Source: Viscum album (taxonomy: Eukaryota > Streptophyta > Magnoliopsida > Santalales > Viscaceae). From it: 64,000 nt of DNA. Made by a program: the position numbers and the translations under genes. The DNA is taken from contig OY728166.1 of NCBI GenBank assembly GCA_963277665.1, positions 549,379,219 to 549,443,218 on the forward strand, read 5' to 3'. The notes under the pieces are model-generated. The model ran no database searches. It had not been told where the DNA came from and saw only the letters and a program-made list of their open reading frames with translations. Shown here piece after piece: positions 49,527-63,175 of this stretch. Within the stretch, counting starts at the first letter, position 1, and every line of letters starts with the position of its first letter.

Positions 49527-51178
49527 TGTTGGAAAAAATCCTACAAGGTGTTCTCTCAGAATGTTTTGGGTGTGGTTATTTCTGTTTAAAAAGCCAGATG
49601 ACCACAAATAATAACAATTGGTGTTTTCCAAAGACATGTTTTTAAGGTGGCATAGTTTCACAGTTCTTGCCAAATTTTGGCGCCCCAAAATCAAGAATTT
49701 GTGTGAATAATGACAAAAAATATCTGTAAAGGAAGAGGAATGGGGATCCTAGGACATATATCTCATACCATGTCCAGGAACGGTATGCGACCTTATACCA
49801 GGAAGCGATAATTGTACGTGGATGTGGTTCTCTAAACCAAAAATGGTTCACAGTGGAGCAGTAGTGTAGTACAAGGATGACATGTTAATGGTAGAGGAGA
49901 TTGACCATGTAAGAGAGATGTAAGTACACAGGTGGTGTAAAAATGTCTTAGGGATGGATTATGGTGTGCAGTGGCTGGATGACCAGTATGTGGTTGAAGC
50001 TAGATTAAATATGTGGTAAAACACAATTCAACAGATTAAGCTTATATCTTTTAATATACAAGAATTGTTAATCCCATTTACTATTGTGGATATTTATTAT
50101 CATTAGGGAAAATATATTTCTCTAGGAATTCATAAAAGTATGAAAGTTTTTCTCAATGAATTTGTTTTCGGGGATTCTTAACCCGAAATGGATGTCTAGT
50201 ACATAGAGAGGGATGTCTGATATGAAGAATGTGCTATCATTGTACGTGGAGGAGAAATCTACGGTACGCGAGAGGGATAATTCTCTAAGTGGAAAGTGGA
50301 GGTAGACCTCCAGTATGTGGAAGAAAAGTTATCATGTGAATGGAAAATAGTTCGCAGACAAAAAGAGTTTCACAGAGGAGGTTTGTGAAGTCGATATGTG
50401 GTAGAGGTATGTGATCGCAAAGGAAAATTCAGTCTGCAGATTAACGACAGTTCTTCGTGGCAATAATAGTACATGGAAGATGTGACCACATACCAAAGCC
50501 GGTACTTAGTACATGTAAGGAGCTTGTGGGATGTATTTTTTACAAGGAAGGTTACAAAAACTTCAAATATTTTCCAAAAATTATTTTCCTGTACCATGTA
50601 GTACACGAAAAGGTGGATTGTATCTGTGAGTGAAAAAAAACCTAAACCAAGCATCTACCTATAGTTGAGGTTGCAGGAAATCATGCTAATGAAGGGACCT
50701 ACATGTCCATAAACTGTGTTTGACATACAAGTCCATAAATTTTGTGCCGATTACTTTCCAATATCTATGAGAAAAGGAAGACGAAGACTGTGACCATTTC
50801 CAATGGCAGTGATCCAGATAAAGAAGCATATGGAGTGACCCTTGGTAATTCAGGGAGCATACCCTAAATCATGTAATGGTATTGACCCTAGGCATAGTAG
50901 ATCTAGCCTGAACATTATACTGATTATTTTCTTTGAGCCTCAGTGAATTTGGTACATCGGAAATCACTGTTGTATGCTTATTGGACGTTGCCTGGTGAAG
51001 ATGAACCACGTAAAAATCATAGTTCCCCATGCATGATTTTATATATATTCAAATATGTATATTGGAGGAAGAGATAATTGAGTTTTTTAAATAATAAAAC
51101 ATGATCCAAATAATTTCTATAATATTCCATACCATGATTCACCCCCCTCCCAAGGGATTATACCTAGTGGAACTAACA
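49527..51178 (+). repeat. 3' LTR of copia element D (1652 bp)
   Basis: Partner of 42062-43719. It starts TGTTGGAAAAAATCC after the PPT and ends ACTAACA at 51178. Small ORFs within on both strands are not conserved in the other LTR. Confidence 0.88.
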
Positions 51179-54100
51179 TAATTGAATAATAATAAAAAAA
51201 TACAAGAATGAAAAAATATGTTCTCCCATGTAATGTAGATAATTTTTTTATTTTTTAATAATTTTTTAATTTATTTTTAAAATCAATTTGTTACAAGATA
51301 CAATCAAAAGTTATTTTGGAAATGTTGAAGTTAAATCATTTGAAAAACATTATCTTTTTAAAATAGTTTTTAACAAATGATTTCATGAAATTCATAAATA
51401 TTATCTAATAAATTAATTATATAAGGTAATATTTTTTTAATAATATTTAATTTTTAATATTTTTAAATATATATCTTGGAAAACATACATCATAATAAAT
51501 ATATTAGGTATTCTCTTTGAAAAGGGATAATAATATTTTTGATGAGAAATAATATTGAAAATATAATATGGGTCTATAATATTATAAAAAATAAGATAAT
51601 TTAGGATACATGGATAATGAATTTGAGTAGAGAAAAATAATTACATATTGAGTAACATTTAAATACAAACACCATTAATGATATAGTGAATAAAATTGAA
51701 CTTATAATTACATGGTTGAAATATGTTTTATTTTTTATAAATTAAATTTTAATAATATAAACCTATTAATAAAAATTATTCATATAATACAAATATTTTT
51801 TATATAATATAATTTTATACAATAATCCTTTATAACAAAAGAAACGTTTGAGTGAAAACCCCTTGAAGGACATGATTTCAAATAGAAAATTCAATACCCC
51901 GATTAAAGAGGTGATAATGATAAAAAAATATAAAGGTGTAGTAGATATTAAATTCCAAATAAAATATGTTTTATAATAATAAATATTTCCAAAAATATTG
52001 AAATAAGGGATTAAAATCACATACATTGTCTCCCATCAATGTTGAATGCACTTGAAAGTAATTCAGATCAATGACTCTCCCTTAAAAGACTCTTTTGAAA
52101 TTAATGTATCAAGAAATTATCATATGGAAAAATTATTTAGGATAATTAATATGTTGATAATGAATATATAATGAGTAGTGTTTCATGGGGAAACAAATTT
52201 TTTGTATTGTTCTTGAGGTGGTGGTGAGTGGTACCCTTTTAAAGTGATGATCATCGAATTTTTTTAAATATTTTAACATAAAGCAATAGAGCATTTATCG
52301 TGTTTCAATGAGACAAAAAATGGTTAATAATGGAGTAAGAGAGGATATAATTTCAATAAACCCTAAAAAAATTAAAACATTGATTTTAAATGTTTTAAGC
52401 CTATTGCACATTGATTTATTAATTTTATCATTTTAGAATATATTGTGGTAAAATGTTTTTACATATATAATTTAATATTGATGCCTAAAAATAAAATGGA
52501 TCATATTAAGTTATTTAGACATACTGATTCCAAATAAAAAATTCATTTTTTCAGATAATAATTTAATTTTTATGAACAAATATCTTTAAAAATATTTGTT
52601 TTGATGCATTAAAAAATCTTATTATGAAAAAATATATTTTTCTTCATAAATTATTTGTATCCTAAAAATAAACAACAAATTTTTTTATATGTATACAATA
52701 TATATGGTATATGGATTCAATTTAAATTAAAAAATACAAATTTTACTTAAATAATATTTAATTTATCGATGAGACAAAACCTGCTTTTTGTTTAAAAATT
52801 ACTAATGTTTTGAAAATTAATTTTACTAAATTCGTAATGTTATTTGGAAATTTTATTTCTTAATGAATAAATATATATTTAATCCTAATAAATATTGTAT
52901 ATTTTTGATGAAATAATTCAGTTTGATAATATAAAAAACAATATAATTTTTTTAAAAATATATATATTTAACAATTACCTTAAAGTTAATTATTTAATAA
53001 AAAAATTAAAAATTAACCATAATCTAAATTTTTAATTTTAATTCATAAAATTATTATGTTTATATCAAATAGAGTTTATAAAATTTAAATATTCAATTAT
53101 TAAAATGTATATAGAAACTGTGATAAGAGAATATTTTTATTAAAAATGTTATTTGAAACAATAGGGATCTTTAATAAAATTTGAAATACATTTATAAATA
53201 ATTGAGTATTGGAATAAGTGTTTTAAAATATTAATATTATATATTATAATAAATATCTATCTATGTTATATTTAATTTTAAGATAAGATATAATACCTAT
53301 TTTAAATTGGTCCTTAAAAAATAATCCCTTCTAAAATTGTAATGAAAAATAATAAAATGTTACTGTTTTAATTGTTTTTTATTATTTTGTAACAAATTGT
53401 TTATTCTTCATTTTCTTAAAATTTTTTGGGGTTCATTTAGTCGAGTTTTGTATTATTTTTGTGTTTCTTGTGACATAATCTGTCAAATATAATATTAAAT
53501 TATTGAATATGAAAACTTAGGTTGTTAACTTTTACAGAATTAAATAAATAGTGTCCATACAATTTTATTTATTACTCCCTATTCAGATTATACTAGGGTA
53601 TTTATAATACTGTTAATTATTCATATTATTAAATGTACCATATTATCTTAGGATATATAATGTTACTTGTATCACCTTAAAAAAAATTAACTCCTCATAA
53701 AATTGTACAATCAATTATTCATATTACATAATCACACATTTACTCAATTCACCCTTCACAAAATCTATAAAATCTCAAATTTATTGTAGCACAAACAAAC
53801 CATATATTCATTCTAGAATTAATAGTATCTGTAACCATAAATTATTATTTATTTTTATGTCTTAAAATCACACAACATCATATATGTATCATTACCCCCT
53901 CAAATGTGAGGACCATCAGAAAAAATATGTCAAAATAATTATCAATCCCATAGTTACTAGTAATATATAACTTCTCCTTTCATGACTTTAAAAAATATAT
54001 TATCTCAAAATTTTTAATTTTTTAAAGAAAATATTAATCTATCCCTCAATTATGTATTATTTTTATTTTTATCTCCAAAAAAACATATTTTCCAAAAAAT

Positions 54101-56040
54101 CAATTTCATGTTTTGTTATTACATTTAATTTATGATTGAAAACCATTAAATCATAAATGATGAAAAATAATTCATATTTGTGTCACATTATTTAGATAAA
54201 TTTTACAAAAAACCTTAATTTAACACACACACACACATATATATATCCATCCCTAAGGAGAAAAATAAATATTAAAGTTATTTAATTAAAATTATGATAT
54301 AATCCTCTGTAACATTATTAATACTATGAAAATAATATTTTAAACAATTTTTGTGTGATCCCCAATTTGGTTATATGATAATGTTTTTTCATGATACATA
54401 CATTTTAATCCATCATTTATTTTATCCAATGTATCATAATAAATAAATCGAAAACATTTACCAATAAATTCTAAGTAAATGTTCACATGAGTATGAAAAC
54501 TCAACCATGTGACGAAATCTATAATAACAAATTAATTTCATTCTTTGATAATTTCAGTTAAATCTACATCTCCGAAAGATAAATATTCTTTTATTTTCTA
54601 TAATAATCCAAAAAATAATTTTCTCAAAATAATCATTAACTTTTCTAAAATATTCTGAGATTAGAAATCATTGAAAAATATAATCTCAAATCATGACTTA
54701 AACATTTTACATAAAATAAATTATAAATTAATATGATCACCAATATATAAATATATATTTTTCGATATAATTATTCATTGGAAACAATTCTATTAGTTTA
54801 TATAACAAAATAATTTTCAAATATATAGTAGTGGTTCATAAATAAAATATGATTCATCCAAAGAATATCCATCGGGAGGTTAAAAATTGGTGTTCAGATA
54901 GCCCTCTTTTTCATACACTAGGTGATGATTTATTTAAAACCCAAAATCCAATTTTCAAGTCTATTTCTCATTGGTACATCTATAGTAGAAAATCTTTCCA
55001 ATTTTTATTTCCAGATTTGGTTTTTTATTTCCTCGAGAACTATCCAATCTATATTTTAATAATATTAATGATGATTTACTATATTTATACATATATATAG
55101 GTTTTTCATTAATTTTATCTTTTTATAAATCATAAACAACCTAAAATATTATTTTTAAAGATCATAAATGTATCATTATACCTTTTATACTATGAACAAC
55201 CATAACATATAAATGCTTAATTTCATTTAAAACTATTATTTTATCTTGAATATGTAACAGTTGAACTATTGATTTTATTTTGACCTTATAATAAAAACAA
55301 TTGATGTTCCCTAGGACCCGCCCTCATGAATCTATTGCATGAAAAAGCATTCATGAAATATTTTCTTTCATATGCAACCAAAATTTAATTATAATTATAA
55401 ATGATAAAACATTTACCATCTAATGGTATTAATTGGTTATGATTTTTAATGATTATAGACTATTATCTAACAATTAGATCCAATGTTAATTGTGTCAAAT
55501 GGATATTTTTCTCACTATATATGAAACAAAACAACCCATAACAAGAATTAAAAATCATCCATCTATATTCATCAAGATATACCCTTATAAATGAATATAA
55601 AATATCACTTTTATTCATAACTAGTGGAAATGTAAATATAATAAATTGGTTTGCTTGTATTCTTAGTAAGGGTAATCATATTTGATTAAATCAAAGAATG
55701 TAAGTGAGTATCCTATGGGAATATTGGTACAAACTATATAAATATAATTGTTATACACAATAATTAATAGGATATAAATCATGGCATAAGTCTTGGAATA
55801 AAATAGTACATGAATCAAAATAGTCTTTAAGCAAGAGTTAATAAACATGATCTCTGATACTGTCCCATAGTTATGAGAATAAGAATAAAACAATGGCATC
55901 AATATAAGCATAGTGTATCATCATCTTGTGAGTGTATACATGAAGGTTCAAACATTTGTTAATGTAAATATCTTAAAAGACTCACACTTTATCATTTAAT
56001 AATATCTAATGTGGATTAAGATTTATTTTGTGATAATATA
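51179..56040. other. AT-rich stretch with no recognised gene or element
   Basis: Nearly 4.9 kb of strongly AT-rich sequence with many A and T runs. I found no retrotransposon domain, RNA gene or long repeat. One 83-codon frame (54849-55100, +) lies in a locally less AT-biased patch and ends in a hydrophobic run, but matches no family I know, so it is not called a gene. It may be a very old TE relic. Confidence 0.55.
54222..54247. repeat. (AC)n(AT)n microsatellite
   Basis: About 14 bases of AC repeat run into about 11 bases of AT repeat. Confidence 0.85.
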
Positions 56041-56825
56041 TATAAAGACCTGTGTTTTGAGGAAAGTTAAATTTCACTGCAAATTTGAATAATATGAGTT
56101 TTAACACTCTAACATGTTCATTTTAATATTGGGTAAAGGGCACAGGGGTTCATAAGTTGTCTCATTAGGTGTTGTGAGATTCGTACTACAAAAATCTCAT
56201 GTTTGGAGGGTCTGTACAGGGTGAACAGTTTGTATAGAATGGTGTCACCCCAACTGCAAATAGTTTAGCCCAAATTTGTAGAGCAATAGGTGTCACACAG
56301 GCTACACATGGTTTACCCAAACCAGGTGCCTATCCAACATTTGTAGTTCCACATAGGAATTACATATGCAATGTTCATTACAATATTGACACATGGAATG
56401 GCTAACTGTGCGACCCAAACTGGGAACATTGATTTTAAATAGTTAAATTATTTAAATAAAAATTAAAATATGATAAGATAAAACCTATGTTTTCTCCATC
56501 CTTCTCCTTCTCAACATCTCATTATCAACCTCTTCTAATCGGTTGATTCATGACCCTCCCTTTATTGATCTCCCATTCCACGCCAATACAAGAATATTTC
56601 TTAGGGATTCTCCATCATTACGATGAGATAAGGCTATGACTTCACTATCATCCCTTGATTGGATGATGGTTTCCTCACCCAATCTCTTGGTTATGTTTTT
56701 CTAAACCCTAGGTTTAGAGTTAAGTAGATTTTTGGTTTTTCTACCGTTATTGGGGCTTGTGGTGCATCTCTCTGGACTTCATTACCTGTGTTTCTACATC
56801 CATTACTGAAGGTGGAGTGTTTACG
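56041..56825 (+). repeat. Left copy of element E terminal repeat (probable 5' LTR, extent minimal)
   Basis: This matches 63176-64000 in direct orientation: TGTGTTTTGAG (56051 and 63186), an ATGGTGTC block (56242 and 63448), GATCTCCCATTCCA against GAGATCCCATTCCA, a GGATTCTC(C/T)ATCAT block, and GGTGGAGTG against ATGGGGAAGTG near the window end. The right copy starts TGTAATGACTTGTG, a known type of gypsy LTR start; here TG has become TA. The end could not be set because the right copy runs out of the window. Confidence 0.7.
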
Positions 56826-58280
56826 TCAATTTAGTCCTTCCATCACCACTTGATGTAGGTTTTTATAATACTACATTTTCTAGCACAATTTTATTTGGGG
56901 ATCTATACTGATTTTATGTTCCTAGTTATTCTATATTTCATTTTCTTCATCTTTGTGGTGATTTTGAGTCTCCATCATTGATGGAGACTAACCCATATTT
57001 TCATCGATAGGCATTTATATATTTAAATTTCCTCATTATATGTAAATATTCACTAATGGATGGATGAATATATATAGTAGGTATGTGTTCTTATGTATAT
57101 ATATAGAAATTGTGTATGTGTGTTTGTATAAATGGGTATATGTATATAAAATCATATATATAGGGATACCCTTGTACATATTCATAGCCATGTGATTTTG
57201 TGCATAGGGGAATGGTTTCTAAATGTACATGTGAAGGTGAATATTCTTGGAGGTGGGAAAGACCTCCGCTAACTTGTCGTTGATGAAAACATCAACTATC
57301 AATGTGTCCATCATTTCCTTATGATTTTGATTTAGGATCCATTATTTATGACCTTTTGTTTAGGTATTTTGAATATGCCTTATATCATGGGACATCTACC
57401 TTTTAAAATATTATTATGTTTATTTAATTAAATTCCTCTATCTTATGTCTTGAATTACTCTTTTTCAATGTTATTATGCTATATACATTATGCTTTTTTT
57501 TGAAATAAACAATTTAAATTTAATGAAATGAGTTTTTTGTAAACAATGTAATATTATTATAATAATCCCCCTATTTGAGATGTGTTGTCTTCAATTGATA
57601 AATAATATTTACAGTTCATTGTATTTTCATTCTTTTAAGTTGGATTAATTCCTTATTTCATTCCCCATATTCCATAGTTTCACGGCTTGCAATAAATGAA
57701 TTTAGTTGTTTAGTGATTTTATCTTAGAGATGAGGTTCAGATAAGGGGTTCCAACATAAGGACCACTTTGATGGACTGTCGTTCCTTTTAAATAGATATT
57801 TTTTTGTTAACAAATAGTCTAGAGGAATATCAACTATTCCAAATATGGGCTTGATGGAATTATATATTATTACCAATCAATGAGTGACATTGGTTCCCTA
57901 TGGGTTACCCCTATGATGGGATTAAATGAACGATTGTTTGATCATGCCTCGAGTGAGACATGGGACTATCTGTGAGATACCACATACAGACTCAGATACT
58001 ATTACATGAATTTTAAAACCATGCACTATGTGACACATGAGACATCATTCTTAGATCACCATTGATAGACTCCCTAACATTGGACATATTATGATCACTA
58101 TAGTGATTCATTGAAAGTTCCTTTCGATTTTCATGGTTGAGATCATAAGACATCACTATGTTATGAAGGATAAATAAATGTTTTATAAAGTGTTTCATAC
58201 TAAATTAATGATTATGTAAATGTTTAAGGAAAAAACATATTTAATATTATATAAATTATAATTTATGAATGTTTCCATCA

Positions 58281-58707
58281 GGAAAACTCACAATCTTCGG
58301 AAATGTCAAAATCTTGCCACCTTATATCACACTCTATACATGTGTAGGTGCCCCTGATTCATACACATTGGCTTCATCTAATGTTGGTGATTAGAAAGTT
58401 GTCTATGTGGAACCCAGTACAATGGATGTAATGATTTATTATTTCTATATTTTATATATTTAATATTTAACACTAAATAATTTATATTATACAAAAATGT
58501 TTCTTGTTTGAATCTATGGGTTCCTACATACTGAAATTGAATCTCATTGGCTACTCGAACACCATTTTCACCTGATTAGACATTGTGACAGAAGGTATTG
58601 TTAATGTGAAGAATCGACCTTCCAGATATTTGATATACATTACTATGATGGATATGGGTAAGAGGAACAAGATGATTCTTGAGATGAACATGGAGCTAGT
58701 CATTTGA
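58281..58707 (+). pseudogene. Two exon-like blocks of unknown origin inside element E
   Basis: Block 1 (58281-58440) begins right after TTTCCATCAG, a plausible 3' splice site. It reads GKLTIFGNVKILPPYITLYT and continues to a TAG at 58392, then KVVYVEPSTMDVM. After about 70 bp of AT-rich, intron-like sequence, block 2 (58510-58707) stays open for 65 codons except one TGA and contains EGIVNVKNRPSRYLIYIT. In such AT-rich DNA this low stop density stands out. I do not recognise the protein. It may be a captured or decayed host gene fragment, an unusual element ORF, or chance. Confidence 0.3.
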
Positions 58708-61700
58708 ATATTATTATTTTCTTACATTATATTGAATATTGTAATTTTTAAAAGTTATATGTGCATCATCACCTATCGTACATTCATTTATATAATTTGG
58801 TTTTGAACACTTTTATATTATGCTGATATTAAATTAATCTTTTTCTATGTATACTTATTCTCCTACAATTAACTGTTTTTATTATCTACTTTACATCTAT
58901 TCTACATTGACCTCAATGGTATGATCTATCCATAGTACCTCTATTATACCATAAATTCTAGTCAATATCCTCATGTGTATGGGGAATCTAGTATGAGTCC
59001 ATGTTGCGACAAATTCATCTATAATAGTCACTTTTTCCATGATGTTACAAAGTAGTATTAATGATTATTTTTCGTTGAACTAATATTATTGGATAGTATA
59101 TAGGAGACTAGGCGTTTTCTTTCTCTTATTAAATAGTTTTTTATAGTACTGATCAACCAACCCATTTGGAAAATTCCATGTGTTTAGGGTTGGTATTATT
59201 TTCCAAGTTTTTTCAATTGGATTTTATTTTATATAAACATGAGTTAATGGATTATTTTCCGATGCTTACTGATTTGTGTGGTTTATAATAATCACCCTTG
59301 TCTTGGTATGTCATGGAGAAATCATTACATGTATCATTATTGGCATATTGGATTCACATTCCATAAATATTATATAATATGTAGTTCACATTGTTTTGTA
59401 GTTTAATATTGTTGATGTGAATTTTGTTCAATTTTACATCATATTAAATGCCATTGTTATATGTTATGACTTGTGATTCTCTTATCATGTGGGAATTCAT
59501 ACCATGTTTAGGTAACTTATTTAGTGTGATTTATTAAATTTCATTGATTCCTTGAGGATTATGAAAATCTATTTTTTTGTTATGATTAAATGGGAGTAAA
59601 ATTACAAGTCATAAGGTGTATTGATTCCATATATGTTGGAACGTAAAAACACATAAAACTGGACCATTCTTAATATGCTATGTATACTTTTGGGTTATTG
59701 TATAAATGTTAAATATATTTAGTTTCTCTTTTATTCTAAAATAAATGGTTGTCATTAGATTTTATATTCCTAAAAAAGGAATGGTGTGTGGACACTTTAT
59801 AAATATAGGTGGTAACCCATAAAACTGAACCACCAATTCTGAGACATTTACATAGAGCTTCAATAAAAATTAATGTTATTAAATTGTGACCATAAATGTT
59901 TTTTAACTTTATAAGGAATGTAAATTCATTTATTTGGGCTTACTGACCCATGTTTAAATACTTCTAAATGCACAACCGGACACATGTAGGTCATTTGGAG
60001 AATGTTGTTGAAAAACATGAACCTCTAAGGGTGTTTTAAAAAATTCTCAGTTCATAATTTGTTTTTATTTTTTTAAATGAACCCAGAATCGAATGAAATG
60101 ACCCTAGTAGGTATCCTTTTTCTTAAAATACCTAGTTCCAAACCACATAAAGGTATGTTATGATATATTAAATAGGTCAATTAAACTACCCACTTTTTGG
60201 TGGGTTATTAATGACATTACCCCACATTAATCAATAGAATACCATTTAATCTTCCTTAAGATATTTTTGTGTGAGAACATATAAATTAATTCAACGATGT
60301 TTGAATAAGATTATGTTATAGAATATAATAATTTTTATTTTTATTTCAAATAATGATAACAATTAAAAGAATGTTTAACGTAGATTTCCAGGGTTTCCAT
60401 GTTGATTTTCAAAAAAGGGTACCTGGTGTTTTACATTATGGATCATAATATTTTTACTTATATTATAATGTTTAAATGATTAAATAATAATTGAGTTTTG
60501 GTTGAATTCCATATTATGTTACCTTATGTTGTGTTTTGACCTAACCCTCATGTATGGGTAGTTTTTCTCCTTCTTTCCATCCACGTTCCATAAAAGAAGT
60601 GCATGAGCAGTACTGGTAGGCCTTCTTTCTATAGCTTGGGATTAAGAATTGCCGCCTCTCATGATTAGTCAGCAAATACAACATGATAACAAGGTATAGT
60701 TAGATATTTATATTTTGGTTTGGGTTCTTGCATCATAGTTAGTACCCATAGACTCTTTGAATATCATGTTTCATTATTGAAAAAAAATCTCTCTTATGTG
60801 GTACTGTTCATTTTCTATATTCCAATGTTTGACTCTTTAGATTCTAAAACAACACGCCTTTTTTATGGGCGGACATGTTTTGTTTGATCGTTACACCGAG
60901 TATGAGCATTTTGATATTCTCAATACTATAATTCTATATATTCTATAGGCATGATCATGCACGTATTTGGTTGCAAGACACTTCATTGTCACTTTTTTAT
61001 GTTTTATGAATTTTATGTTGTCTGGTTGATTAATTTTCATATGGGATAATATGGCTTCAGGTGAATTATTTTGGGAATGCTATCTAATATTTGAGAAAAT
61101 ATAGTCATTTTAGTCTTGGTCAAATGTTATCTATGTTCCATTATACTTATGGAACCTTGGATTAGTCTGTACCGATATATGTGGTAACCTTAGTCTTGTT
61201 AAATGGTATATTTTACTATTACGTTCAGTGTTAATAGCTTAATATGGTGTTGGTACACCTTGGACAATAATCAAATTCTGAGTAGAGTGACATAGGATTT
61301 ACTAAAGATCCAACTCAACCCAATGTTCAATATAATGTTTTAATGGTAATTAGGTCTTCAATACACTAGGGAGTTGTTTTGGATTTTATGTCGAGTGTTA
61401 TGGTACTCGCCGGACTAACTCCAAATGGGAGTTACATGTATGTATTAAATTGAACTTTTCCAAGGACCATCAGGTGGCTTGTTATCTCTATCCTCATAGT
61501 AAAAATATTGTATATGTTGGATGACCACATCTAGGGCTACAATCAGTGATCAATGGAGTGTTTTTTATGGAATGGGATGACAATATCTATTAAATAAGAT
61601 ATTATGGAAATGCATAGGGTGTGGAGAATTTCCCTAGTCTAGTTGAATGTGTTAATCCAAGTAGATGTAGAATAACCATGAAGAGATTTTTAAAATATCA

Positions 61701-62235
61701 TAACTCACTCAAAATACCCCAAGGATAGTAAAAAAATTTATTCATGTCAATTCCTTCTAGATATCTTGACAGTGATGTTCTTGGAAGTACATGCAATATA
61801 AAAAATATACAATAGATAGGAAATTGTCCACTGGGGTTATTCTGGGCGGACCATGGGATTCCTCTGGTGGTGTAGGTATTAGGATTGGTTTGTTGATACA
61901 TCAAATCTTGTAGACTCGAACATCATTGGGGTTCAACCTAAAATGACTCAACAGTCATTCCCTATGAATTTGTAAGGTTTGGATTGAAATGTACAAAGAC
62001 CACCAACCTCATTCTGGTGAAAGTGTATCAGATTCTTTTTTTGATATTGTTTAAAGTCTCTTAGTTTACTCTCAACTAAAGGAAGTCTATTTCACCTATC
62101 TTATAATAGTGTATTTATACTTAGAGGGAATGGTCATACATGGCACTAATGTTTTTAAAACATTTGTGGCTATTTGGGTTGTTTTGTTCCATGTGTACTC
62201 CAAAAGAATGGTAGATTAATGAAATCTAGTTATTC

Positions 62236-62433
62236 TTGAGTGATTTCTTGTTTCACCATATTGGAAAGGCTAATATGAACCCATGGAAAAACATTGTTCC
62301 CTTAGACTTTATCAATATGAATATGTCATTTTATTCCCATTCAGGGTTCTTTTTATGTGTATGGTGGTCTATTACTGATGTCTTGTTAGTAAGAAAAATG
62401 TTGTTCTTCTTGTATGATATCCTTGGATTCTAG
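62236..62433 (+). pseudogene. Possible gypsy RNase H end (element E)
   Basis: A 65-codon open frame begins with FLFHHIGKANMNPW, similar to the family YHPGKANVVADALSR that closes gypsy RNase H. Preceding codons (GLFCSM near 62177) faintly recall GLGCVLMQ. The rest of the frame shows no known motif. The similarity is short, so this is a weak call that fits the position between two gypsy-type LTRs. Confidence 0.33.
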
Positions 62434-63165
62434 TTGTTAATTCAATGATTACACATTATTCTTGTCATGATCGAAGGGGGTGTTTTACCATGATGATACA
62501 AATGTGTCATATTGAGGAATGTAACTTTGATCCTGATGACACATGATAGACCAAGTGGAATTTTTCCTAGAATTATCATTAGAATCCATTTATAGGCATC
62601 GATGAATGTGCTCTAACAAAATTCTAGGTTTCCTTCATTCAAATGATTCCGGTTATTCTTTTGAATACATTAACCTTTTAAGTCTTGCATTTCATGAATT
62701 TTCAACTAGTAGTGGATTGACCAATCGTCATATAGGTTGTTAAAAATGGTTGGTTTTAAATAATCCTTTCAATTAAAGTGTGTATCCTTAGATGAGTGAC
62801 GATGAAATACTACAGGAAAGATATGAAATATAACTATGATGGTTGAGATATTATTAGTTGGAGTCTTCCCTATAATGGTTGATCCTATAGTGGAGGCACC
62901 ATTGGATAATTGGTTTAAGAGAAGTAAATGTTATCATTTAACTAGTTAAGAATGCTCAAGTAAGAACTATTTATGTCTTTTATTTAGAAATTGAGTATTG
63001 TCTTAAGTTTTAAGAACTTAATTATCATGTTCTTATTAAGTGAATGGTGGTGCATTGAGAATTTAGAAATGCATCACAACCATTTTTATGTGTCATTGAA
63101 AATCTATTATGTTTTGTGATGATTGATTTTTTCCTGATGGATTATTGGTGATGATAAGTTCTATG

Positions 63166-63175
63166 TTGTGGAGGT
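63166..63175 (+). other. Possible polypurine tract of element E
   Basis: TTGTGGAGGT directly precedes TGTAATGAC. It is a short, degenerate G-rich tract. It supports + orientation for element E, but weakly. Confidence 0.4.

Larger units (their letters stand above)
56826..63165 (+). other. Interior (and rest of 5' LTR) of element E; mostly unexplained
   Basis: This includes the unseen remainder of the 5' LTR and the internal region. No gag knuckle, RT catalytic motif or integrase signature is readable. A weak RNase H trace lies at 62260-62280. A TA/TG-rich patch lies at 57060-57175. Two exon-like blocks at 58281-58707 are listed separately. A CATTACATGTATCA string at 59325-59338 could be an LTR end plus PBS, but this is weak. 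The other ORFs look random. Confidence 0.4.

Noticed and set aside
54849..55100. 83-aa ORF as a small membrane protein gene
   Set aside because: No recognised family, no supporting promoter or second exon, and surroundings are TE-like; the hydrophobic end comes from AT-rich codons.
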